From the NCBI GenBank assembly GCA_034359265.1, contig CP136890.1, positions 78,889,501 to 78,953,500 of the forward strand: DNA of 64,000 nt. Reading direction: 5' to 3'. Shown piece by piece: positions 32,931 through 42,570 of this stretch (the first letter of the stretch is position 1; the number at the start of each line of letters is the position of its first letter). This DNA comes from Canna indica. Taxonomy: Eukaryota > Streptophyta > Magnoliopsida > Zingiberales > Cannaceae. A program made the position numbers and the translations under genes. The notes beneath the pieces were generated by a model, which saw nothing but the letters and a program-made list of their open reading frames with translations, did no database searches and was not told the DNA's origin.

Positions 32931-33267
32931 GAAAAAAATAATTAAATTTGCCCTTGAAGTATTGAAAAGTATGCAAATTTGCTCATAAAGTATTGAAAAA
33001 TATGCAAATTTACCCCATATATATGTTTTGGGCCAAAATTGCCTTTGTCAGTACATAATTGTCACGTGTCATTTTCCAGCGTGGCATCCTATGTGGTCGA
33101 GCTACACTTGTCACGTTGGCTTTCGTTTGCTAACGTGAACTTCTGTTAAGAAAAATAATAAAATTGATCCAATTATCTAATATCGAGGGTAATTTTGGTC
33201 AAAAATATAGTTAAGAAATAAATTTGCATATTTTTCAATACTTCAAAGGTAAATTTAGCCTTTTTCC
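32931..33267. mobile_element. MULE-type MITE with ~45-bp inverted arms
   Basis: Left aaatttgcccttgaagtatt, gaaaagtatgcaaattt; right is the complement (aaatttgcatatttttcaat, acttcaaaggtaaattt). The interior has a tgtcacgtgtc...cgtggcatc segment common in Mutator-like MITEs. No target duplication could be fixed. Confidence 0.55.
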
Positions 33268-33674
33268 TTTTTAACAATTATATTTTAGTTCTTGACCGTA
33301 TACAACTTATTAGGATCAACCAAAGTGCCAAGTAACTCATAGGAAAGTTTCCTTCTTTAATGTTAAAAGGCCACAAATCTCCTTTTTCATGCTCTCAGGA
33401 AAGATAAGAGGAAAGTAAATTTCACATTTCCTCCTATCCTTTACTTCATAGTAGTAGTTCAAGGCTTCCATTTACAGCCCCCGACAATCAGAATAATATA
33501 TCTTATGTCGAAAGACTGGATAACTGACCAGAATATTATTATATTTGGAGGACTTTGTCTTACCAGCAGTAATATGATATTGTGGTATTTACCGAACACC
33601 TACGGATCAACTAAATTTTTCTACCAAATCAACTAAAAATACTCAGTTAATTCGACACACCCCAATTATGCACA

Positions 33675-34623
33675 ACAGAGAAATGGCTTGGCGTAGCATT
33701 ATTTCCTCTTACCTTCTAAACTGGTCTACTCTTGTGAACTCGATCATCCCTTCTCTTTCTCCTATTTGGAAAGACATCATCAAATATCAGGATATTCTTA
33801 AAGTTGCTTTTATCCTTTAGCTCGGTAGTCATTCAGACACTCGCTTATGGTTGGATTCGTGGCTCAATAATACACGTCTTTGTGATCGCGTTCCTCAGCT
33901 CTTCGCTGCGGCGTTCGCTCCCTTTGCCACCATTCGAGAATCAAATGCCTTTAATGACGATGACTCGGCGGCCGGCTGGAACATCTCATTTTCTTCTTTG
34001 GTTCCTCTTGATTCCGTCATCAGCTTTAGCAATGAGATTAATCCAGTCCTCTATCTTGAAGCAGAGGATCGTGTGGTTTGGAAGTGGACTTCGGATGGCA
34101 TCTTTTCCACGAACTCTCTTAACAATTACTTGAACTTGCTTGGCATTTCGGACCCCTCTGCGGGCTTTATCTAGTTTAAGTCTTGCCCTGAAGCTATTTC
34201 TCTCATGAATTGGCTCATGATCAACAAGAGGCTCCCTACCAAAGATCGCCTAGTGGCCCGCGGCCTCCACTTGGATACAAAATGCGTCCTGTGTAAAACG
34301 GGAGACAAGACGCTAAATCACATTCTCTATGATTGTGTCTTCACGAATGATGGTTGGAAATTGCTCCTATCCTCGCGCTTATCTACTTTCTATCCTTTGA
34401 TTTTCTGACCTTGGTCTTGTTCGATCTTCAACGGTCATCGAATCTCTCTGTTGTTCAAGTTTGGTCTTATTATGATTTGACACTAGAAGATTTGGTTTGA
34501 ACGTAACACTCGTTGCTTCGATGGAAAATAGAAGTCCTATTCCGAGCTTGCAATGGAAGCAGCTATCCTTGCTGCTTCTTGTTTCGACTAAGCTTTATTG
34601 TATTTAATGTATTTTAAAAAAAA
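33675..34623 (+). mobile_element. Short LINE copy (949 bp) with 11-bp TSD
   Basis: Perfect flanks AATTATGCACA (33664-33674 and 34624-34634) and a 3' A-run (about 34616-34623) define a severely 5'-truncated L1 copy. It encodes only the C-terminus of ORF2: WRSIISSYLLNW, RLWLDSWLNN, VWKWTSDGIFST, NWLMINKRLPTKDRLVARGL, and the zinc site CVLCKTGDKTLNHILYDC. One stop near 34173 and others break the frame. Confidence 0.9.
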
Positions 34624-34986
34624 AATTATGCACATCCCTTTCCTAAGTAAGAGATTGTGCTTCCCCTTGTCAATTCTATACCAGCTGAGACTGTTCAAAT
34701 TTTGCTGGGATCTTTTTCCTGAACTTGACAAGACTGAAAATTATGTCAATATTTAGATCATTTTATTTAATATACTTAGCTTTGGATTTCAATCATCATT
34801 TGATATGAATTTACCTACTTCATGAAGCACCTTTGTTAGAAAGGCATCTCATTCTCATAGCCTTATCCTCATTACAACAACATCTTCATCAATGCATTCT
34901 AGCAAACCCAGTTTATCAAGCAAGTGTCGTTTGAAATTTCTTTACACAAAACATGTACCCACTGCAACAAAAAAGGATGAAATATT

Positions 34987-35510
34987 TGTTGAAATGCACT
35001 TAATTGAAACTTATTTTAATCAATTTTGAGTAATTTATTTATTCAATTATTGATATAATTTAAGGGAATTAAAATGTGCAATAGATAGTCCAATATGAAA
35101 GGTTTAATGAAGAAATTATATAATTCAAGTATGAATTATATAATCAAGTTTTATATGTCCAAGAAGGAGTATATGAAGAGGTGCGTTCTTGTTGTTTGGG
35201 AAAACTAGACTTTAGTCTCACATTGGAAGATGTGCTAATTTTATATTAGCCTATAAGTGTGTATGCTTAATTACTTGTGTGAACAAAGTGGAAGGTCAAG
35301 AGGCGACATTAGTGCGGTGCACCACACCGCACAGCGCGCACACGTGATCACAATCGCGTTGCAAAGTCGCATTGGCGCTTTTAGGCGCACTTGCAGAGTT
35401 ATTTCTAAATCCTAGAGGTGTATTACTACGGGGCAATAGAGACCTTAAGGACAGAGATTACCCGCCAGACCTCTTGATCTTTCTCGATTACACTTTATTT
35501 CTAACAATCT
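34987..35510 (+). repeat. Probable copia 5' LTR
   Basis: Starts TGTTGAAATGCAC and ends TTATTTCTAACA just before the leader and gag of a copia element; contains agtctcacattggaaga. No partner LTR is present, so the limits are inferred from TG...CA and position. Confidence 0.55.
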
Positions 35511-35527
35511 TAAGGTCTCTGTTGGAG

Positions 35528-36370
35528 ATGGATCTGGAGTCGTTCAAGATCATGAACCAGGATTTCGTCAACCTCGATCGGTTTGACGGCAACAACTATA
35601 CTCACTGGCAAGACAAGATGAAGTTCCTTCTTACGGTGCTCAAGATCGCCTACGTCTTGGATCTGAATCTTCAACCTGTTCCGGATGATCCAAAGCTAGT
35701 TGAAAACAAGATCCAGATCAAGCGATGAACGATTCTCTGAACGAACAGAGAAAGAAGAGGATCAAAGATGAGGAACTTGTGCGCGGGCATATCCTCAACA
35801 CTAGGGCTAGCAACGGATCAGATATGGTGCGGATACTGCACTATTCGTATCTGCACCGTACCCCATATTCGCACATTCGTATCCGCTACGGATGAGAATA
35901 TGGATATCCATATCCGCACCACTTCAAATGCGAATATCTGCACAGCATCCGTATCTGCACCGTATTTAATAAAAAATATTTAAAAAATATATTTAATTAA
36001 AAAATCAATAAATTATCAATTCATTTATCCAAAGAAAATATATAATATACTTCAAAACGTATCTTGACATGAAAATACCATAGATCTCTTATATATATTA
36101 ATAACTTATATGAGCAAAATAGTAATTCAAAAACGTGGATAGGCGGTGCGGATACGGTGCAGATCCACAGTCACATCTGTATTCGTACCGTATTTGCGCG
36201 GATATAGATTTTATAAATTTGTATCTGTATCTGTATCTATATCTATTTTTACGTACGAATATGGATCAGATACAGTGCGGATGCGGTTTTTAGTTAGCGG
36301 ATGCGAATAAAATTGCCACCCCTACTCAACACTCTCTCAGATCAACTGTACGACCTCTACACCATCATCC
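35528..36370 (+). pseudogene. Copia gag N-terminus, split by a hAT MITE
   Basis: From ATG 35528 the frame reads FKIMNQDFVNLDRFDGNNYT, HWQDKMKFLLTVLKI and YVLDL, the start of copia gag (UBN2-type). After stops it continues as EELVRGHILNTL, is cut by 35802-36324, and resumes SDQLYDLYTII until the chromovirus-type LTR starts at 36371. The element's remaining 3' part is missing. Confidence 0.8.
35802..36324. mobile_element. hAT-type MITE (family D) inside copia gag
   Basis: TAGGGCTAGCAA on the left, TTGCCACCCCTA on the right, with perfect 8-bp flanks CTCAACAC (35794-35801 and 36325-36332). The interior repeats ggatatccatatccgcacc-like phrases in both orientations. Removing it restores continuity of the gag reading frame locally, confirming the boundaries. 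Confidence 0.9.
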
Positions 36371-37093
36371 TATTAGGGACTTTTCGAGGTGCCCGAGCAA
36401 GGACGAATCATGGCAAAATGTTCCCTACATGTTTGTAAATATGTTTTCACATAAATATAATTTTGGCTTTTATTGTAGTTCGTACTTGTAAAATTCTTTG
36501 TGCGGTCCCCGAGGGTTTACGGTACAAGTTGGATGCATTTTGAGGTCATTCAACGCTTAGTGTGTGCGTTACGATTAAGCGGAGCAGTTTTCCTGTATTC
36601 GTCATGGCCGTGGCCATGGAAAATCATCATCTCGCATTGCCACGATTATGTCATGCTCCTCGTGCTTTTGGGAACCTTGGGGGTGGCAATTGGAGATTAA
36701 GGCTCTCATGTATAATGTAGGAGAACGTTGGCAAACAAAGCGGTTGCCTTGGGCGGAGATGAACGAGTGGCCCATATGGGCATGCGACCAGTCAATCTTC
36801 GCCTAAGACAATTGTGGAGCTCGTCCTACACTCGGTTTTATGTCTTCTTGCGTCCATAGTCTTGTAATTGTTGTTTTACATTATGTCTTCAATACCATTC
36901 GACCAACATGGTCTTTTGGGGGCGTGAATATGGAGCGCGAAGTTGGTACGTTGACCAACGCATGCCCCGCGATGTTAAGTCGAGAAGCCCAATTTGGGAT
37001 GGATTCAGGATCATAAGCTTATCCCTTGTACGGGATGCAAGGGTACCGTATAGGCTCTTCCGCACAAAATAATTGGCCCGTGACAGTCCCGCC
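36371..37093 (+). mobile_element. Gypsy (chromovirus-type) LTR, plus strand
   Basis: Starts TATTAGGGACTTTTCGAGG, matching TGTTAGGGAC at the start of the copy at 17557, and matches it throughout in inverted orientation. It begins inside the copia gag fragment. Near its end a ~38-bp segment (aggctcttccgcacaaaata / aggttcttccgcacaaaaca) is duplicated, and it then runs straight into a truncated Tat-like LTR. Confidence 0.65.
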
Positions 37094-37125
37094 GTACAGG
37101 TTCTTCCGCACAAAACAATTGACCC

Positions 37126-37358
37126 ATTATGGGCAATATCCCCACGAGATTTTTGGGCGGCGTCATCACCTCCACCTGCAATAAACACATACAGAACACG
37201 CCTTAGGTAGCGCTAAGTTCCAATTTCATTACATCCATCTTGGACTTCCCCTAACTTGAGCATCCGAGTGTCTTTTGCATGTTCCTCCCACTAGCGTTGA
37301 ACCAAACAATGAGAGACACCAAACCGAATTAGAGTACTTCGATCCTCATGTAGGAACA
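37126..37358 (+). repeat. Truncated 5' LTR of the Tat-like element
   Basis: From gacccattatgggcaatatc to ctcatgtaggaaca it parallels 45023-45268 (gacccattatgggcaatatc ... aagtagaaaca). The preceding half of the LTR is absent. Confidence 0.8.
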
Positions 37359-37818
37359 TTTTGCGCCCACCGTGGGCCCGACTAAAGCTTACCTCCCCTA
37401 TAATGGTTGGAACCCGAACCAAGCGATCGCCGCCGCACACCAAAGGCAATGATTGACCACATCCTTATCCGCTAAAACAGCGAGGAGCGACGCTCCGGTA
37501 CCAGCCTATCTTCCCCATGAAGAGCCCCAACAGCGGATAAACAAGTTGGAAGCAAATAACCAATGTCTAGCAGCCCAAGTTTAGATACTAACACGGTCCC
37601 AGGAATAGCCCCCAGTTGACCACGGGTTTTGTCACTCAGAGCATGGGGAGAGCAATCACTCAGAAAGAAGGAGGACAATTTTCATCATTCGCGACGAGGT
37701 CTCCAGCACCCACCGCCCGGAAGAAGATAAAGATTCTAAAGCCAAAAAACCTGGGACTGCCCTCCCTGTTGACGCGGGACCCTTTGCCAAGCAAATCATA
37801 ACAACCCGCCTCCTACCA

Positions 37819-38720
37819 ATGAGTGAGTTGCCTACCAATCTAACACCCTACAACAGTACAGGCGACCCCGCGCTACACCTGACGCCGTTCAGTACTACGA
37901 TGCTCTATCATAGAGCAATGGATCCAACACTCTATAGAGCCTTTCTAACTTTCTTGGGAAAAACTGCTTTGTTGTGGTTTTCCTCTCTCCCACTTGGATC
38001 TATTCATTCATTCGAAGACCTCTTCCGCGTCTTCCTCAATCGGTTCATCACATCAAGGGTATACCACAAGATAGCGATTGCCCTCCACTATGTCTGGCAA
38101 GGGCAACATGAGCCCCTAAGAGAATACCTGAATAAATTTTAGGCTATAGCAGCCGAAATTCTCAATTGTGACCCACAAATCGAGCTCTTCTCCACCCAGC
38201 CCAGGCTAAAGCCTGAACTCCTTCCCGACCAAATCGCCCTAACAAAGCCTAAGGACATGCCCGAATTTTAGGAGAAGGCCTCTAGATTCATAAAGATGGA
38301 ATAACTCCAAAAAGCTAAAAATACTGACTGGCGGAATCTTAAGGTCACTGTCAAAGATAAGAAATTCAAAAAATGATACAGAAAAAGCGAAGATCGCGAT
38401 TGCCATGAGCAGAACAACATCCTAGCGCCGAGGTCTTCACCTCATCCGAGTACCCGATTTAAAAGGTACACATCCCTCAATACCTCGAGAGAGACTATCC
38501 TACAAGAGGTATACTACCTGCAGCTGCTCAAGCCCTCTGGTTGTCTCGAAAAGGTGATATCTTCATTCAAAGGCAACAAGAGCAAAAGGTGTGAGTTCCA
38601 TCGAACTTACGGACACACCACTGATGAGTGTGTGGTCCTTCGTGACCAGATTGAATGTCTAATTATAGAAGGTCGCCTCAACCACTACATCCGGCATGAT
38701 CGGAGTTGCAGCCAAAGCCG
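37819..38720 (+). pseudogene. Tat-like gag
   Basis: The first open piece (37819-38142) has PYNSTGDPALHL, YRAFLTFLGKTALLWFSSLP, SFEDLFRVFLNRF and EPLREYLNKF, the Retrotrans_gag fold. After stops, 38554 on gives the knuckle CEFHRTYGHTTDECVVLRD and IEGRLNHYI. Stops at 38143, 38269 and elsewhere inactivate it. Confidence 0.85.
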
Positions 38721-38929
38721 ACGGAATCGCCGACAACGCCAAAGTCCCAGCAACACACCGCCAACTAGTGATACAGATAACCACGATGACTCTAAAGGTG
38801 AACAATCTCACCCCGGCATCCAGGGAGTCATCGACTACATAACGGGAGGATTCGCCGGAGAAGGCAACCCTGAAACGCAACCATCTCGAATCATCATGAT
38901 CGTCAACGAAGCACGTCGACCACAAAGGC

Positions 38930-39490
38930 CACACGTATCCACCCTGGTAATATCCTTCTATGATATCGACTTTCAAGGAGATGATGGGAATTTACACAAT
39001 CTTGTTGTTATTTTTGTAATTCATGTTGGTTTCCTTGTCTGGAAAGTCTTGGTAGATTAGAGGAGTTCTGCTGACGTCGTCTTCTATCCTACACTTGAAA
39101 AAATGGGCATCAGCGAATGTTCGCTACACCCATACCATGGAGAGCTTATCAGGTTCTCAAGACACCACGTAAGTCAGGGGCTATTTGTGGATAGCAACAA
39201 CATTCGGCTCCACCCTAAGAACAAAGATGATATATGTGTAGTTGCTTGTCATTCAGTGCGCGAGTCCTTACCGCATGATCATGGGCCGAACCTCATTGAA
39301 CAACCTAGGAGCTATCGTGTCGACCCCCCACCTCGCCATCAAAATTTTCAACTCGGAGACAGAAGTGAGAGTAATCCTTGCAGACCATAGGGAGGCTCGC
39401 GCGTGCTACAACAAATGCTTGAAGCTCAGGCCAGCTGAACTCCCACAAAGAATACTAGACCTGGACCCCAGAGGAGACATCCAAGAGAGG
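38930..39490 (+). pseudogene. Tat-like protease region
   Basis: VWKVLVD, a TAG stop (39058), then R-S-S-A-D is the active-site loop; the Gly of the active site is replaced by Arg (AGG), as in the copy at 2476. The second half, MIMGRTSLNNLGAIVSTPHLAIK, ends with the CYNKCLK motif in another frame (39242-39496). Confidence 0.8.
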
Positions 39491-39599
39491 CCCTAGCCCG
39501 CTGACGACTTAGAGTCCGTGCAGACCGAGACATCCCCCGAACATGCAACCTACATGGGAGCACACCTCCCTAGCAAGCTCAACTCAGCACTCTGCTTAG

Positions 39600-40240
39600 A
39601 AACAACGCCGACTTCTTCACATGGACACCTGTCAACATGCCAAGCATAGACCCCCAGGTCATCTGGCATAGGCTAGCCATCGACCCTCGTGTCGAGCCCG
39701 TGACCCAGAAGAATAGAAAGTTTGGAATCAAACGACAACATACATCTCTTGAAGAAACCAAGAAACTGTTAAGGGCAAAATTCATCAGAGAAATTTGATT
39801 TACAACATGGCTCGTGAATGTTGTGGTGGTCAAAAAACACTCAAGAAAGTGGCGAATGTGCGTCGACTTCACCGACCTCAACAAGGCATGCCCGAAAGAC
39901 TTCTACTCTTTGCCGAGCATTGACAAACTCATCGACAGCTCCTCAGGATACCAATACCTGAGTTTCATGGACGCTTATTTAGGCTATAATCATATCCGAA
40001 TGCACCCTAACAACGAGGAAAAAATGGCTTTCATCACCGAGCATGTCAACTTCTGCTACAGGATAATGCCCATCGGACTTAAGAACGCAGGAGCCACATA
40101 CCAGCGATTGATGAACAAAGTCTTCGAAAAATAAATCGACGTAACATGGAGGTGTACGTTGATGACATGGTAGCTAAAACACCAGCCACCAGCGACCATT
40201 GTATTGACCTCATCGAGATTTTCAGCCAGCTCACACACTA
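39600..40240 (+). pseudogene. Tat-like reverse transcriptase
   Basis: VVVVKKHSRKWRMCVDFTDL, then NKACPKDFYSLPSIDKL, MDAYLGYNHIRMHP, and PIGLKNAGATYQRLMNKVF are the plant gypsy RT motifs. The YVDD catalytic motif is at 40155-40166 but is out of frame with the preceding part after a stop at 40132. This domain copies element RNA into DNA. Confidence 0.85.
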
Positions 40241-40289
40241 CATGAGATTAAATCTGGAAAGTGTGCCTTCGGAGTACAGGGTGGAAAAT

Positions 40290-41190
40290 TCCTCGCCTTC
40301 ATGTTGACACATCAAGGGATAGGAGTTAATTCGGATAAATGTCGGGTCATTCAAGAGATGCGTAGGCCGCATAACATCAAGGAGGTACAGCAGCTCATTG
40401 GGAGGATGGCAACACTGTCTAGATTCCTCTCTAGGTCGGCCGGCCGAGCCGCTCCCTTCTTCAAGATCTTGCGGAAAATGCAAAATTTCCATTTGGATGA
40501 AAAATGCGAATATGCCTTCGAAGAGTTGAAACAACTTCTTGCTAGTCCACCAGTTTTGGATAAACCACGGCAAGGAGAAACCTTGTTTCTTTAGCTCACA
40601 ATCAAGGAGAACGTCCTCAGCTCGGTCCTGATCCAAGAGCAAGAAAAAGATAAAAAACCAATCTACTTCGTCAGCAAAGTCCTCTAAGGACTGGAAATCA
40701 AGTACCAGAGGCTTGAAAAGCTCGCCATTGCCCTGGTCATCTCGACTCGGAGACTAAAACTGTATTTCCAAAGTCACCACATTCAAGTGCACACCGAGCA
40801 ACAAATCAGCCAAGTATTCGCCAAACCCAAACTCGTAGGATGAATTATATCCTGGTTGGTGGAACTTTCAGAGTTTAACATCGATTACTAACCCAGGGGT
40901 CCTATAAAGGCCCAGGAAATCTGGACGCTATTTGTGGATGACGCCTCCAATGAAAAAGGGAGCGGGGCAGACATCATTCTGGAAAATGGACAAGGAATCG
41001 CCTTGGAACACTCCCTTTAATTCTTGTCAAAGCCAACAACAACCAGGCAGAATACGAAGCTCTGATCGCCGGGTTAAAACTCGCTCAGGAAATGAAAGCT
41101 CAAAACATTATCGTAAAAAGCGACTCACAACTTGTTGTAGGACAAGTCAATAGTACATGTCAAGCCAAGGACCCCTCCCTCGAAAGGTAT
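40290..41190 (+). pseudogene. Tat-like RNase H regions, 5' portion
   Basis: QQLIGRMATLSRFLSRSAGR, then FEELKQLLASPPVL is the RT connection; KLAIALVISTRRLKLYF and a decayed segment [18 protein letters not shown] (about 40930) are RNase H motifs. The two D-containing segments are consistent with the two RNase H domains of some Tat-lineage elements, the first vestigial. Interrupted at 41199 by a hAT MITE. Confidence 0.7.
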
Positions 41191-41198
41191 CTCGCACT

Positions 41199-41575
41199 CA
41201 TGGTTTAAAATATCGTGTCATATCGGGCGATACGAGCAGTATTTATTGGTTTTTCAAAAAACCGATATACGGTACACCCGGTAACAGTCGGTATCGGGTG
41301 TGCCAATATATATCGCTCGGTACAGGCGGTATTTATCAAATACCGCCCTATCGGGCGATAACAACTTGATATGACAGTTTCCACTGAGCTGTCAAAATAG
41401 CACAGTGTTGTCAAATAGTGCTGTCAAACAGTGCTATTTTGGCAGCACTGTGCTGTCTTCTGACAACACAAAAAAAAATAAAAAAGATAAAAAAAAATTC
41501 ACTCCCGATATGGGTTTTTTTGTATCGACTCGTATCATGTGACAGTACGATACAGCACCAGTATTTTAAACCCTG
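41199..41575. mobile_element. hAT-type MITE (family E) in RNase H
   Basis: Ends CATGGTTTAAAATA and TATTTTAAACCCTG; flanks CTCGCACT (41191-41198) and CTCGCATT (41576-41583), 7 of 8 identical. The interior has tatcgggcgata-type inverted phrases and a run of gacagcactgtgctgtc palindromes. Confidence 0.8.
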
Positions 41576-41689
41576 CTCGCATTAATACTTTCTTTAATCA
41601 CTAGCTTCGATAGTTGTGTGATTCAGTATATACCTCGGGAATAAAATACTTGGGTCGACCTACTATCTAAACTTGCTAACACCAAAATG

Positions 41690-42570
41690 TCTCTAAACAA
41701 CAGGTTGATCATTCAGCAAGTCCTCGGACATCCGAGCAACCAACCGAGGTTCAAACAGTCAAACAAGGCATAGATTGGAGAACTCCCTACATCAATTATC
41801 TCAAACGATGCAAGATTCGAGCACATCTTCAATCCAAGTATATTTAAAAGAATGACAAGTTACTATATGCTTTTTGATAACAAGCTTTACAAGAGAGGTA
41901 TTCCCAACCACTCCTCAAGTGCGTCGCCCAACCCCGAATAGCCACCATAATGACGGATGTTCACTACGGCATCTATGGCAACCACATCGGAGGAAGGTCC
42001 CTGACACCTAAAATTCTTTAGGCCGACTACTTTTGGCCAAGCATAAAAGTAGATTGTGGCCACTACGTCAAAAAATATGACAAATGCCAAATGTTCTCAG
42101 ATGTTTCTCAACTGCACACTGAACCATTGCACAACTCGGACGTCAGTTGGTTGTTCCACAAATGGGGTATAGACCTCCTCGGCCAATTTCCCCAGGCACC
42201 AGGGCAATTCAAATACTTGGTCGTAGCAATTGACTACTTCACCAAGTGGATAGAGGATGAACCCCTATCTATAATTATAACTGATAAAGTTCAAAAGTTT
42301 GTTTGGAAGAGTATCATCTTGTAACTAATAAAGTTCAAAAGTTTGCTCGAAAGAGTATCGTCTGCAAATTCGGAATACCACGTGAACTTGTTAGCGACAA
42401 CGAAACAAAATTCACGGATCGTCAATTTCGAGAGTTCTGCTCAGACCTCGGCATCATACAATTCTTTTTATCTATTGAGCACTCGCAAACAAATGGCTTG
42501 GCTGAAGCAGCCAACAAAGTGATTCTAACAAGATTAAATAAGAAACTTGACCGGGTCAAGACATAATGGG
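41690..42570 (+). pseudogene. Tat-like integrase
   Basis: MTDVHYGIYGNHIGGRSL and a KKYDKCQMF Cys pair are the HHCC zinc domain. GIDLLGQFP starts the catalytic core (first Asp), FGIPRELVSDNETKFTDRQF gives the second, and HSQTNGLAEAANKVIL gives the Glu. A 44-bp tandem duplication at 42279-42366 shifts the frame between the first and second acidic residues. Confidence 0.85.
42279..42366 (+). repeat. 44-bp tandem duplication in integrase
   Basis: aactgataaagttcaaaagt at 42279 and aactaataaagttcaaaagt at 42323, each followed by (g/c)tttg...agagtatc(a/g)tct. 44 is not a multiple of three, so it breaks the frame. Confidence 0.85.
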
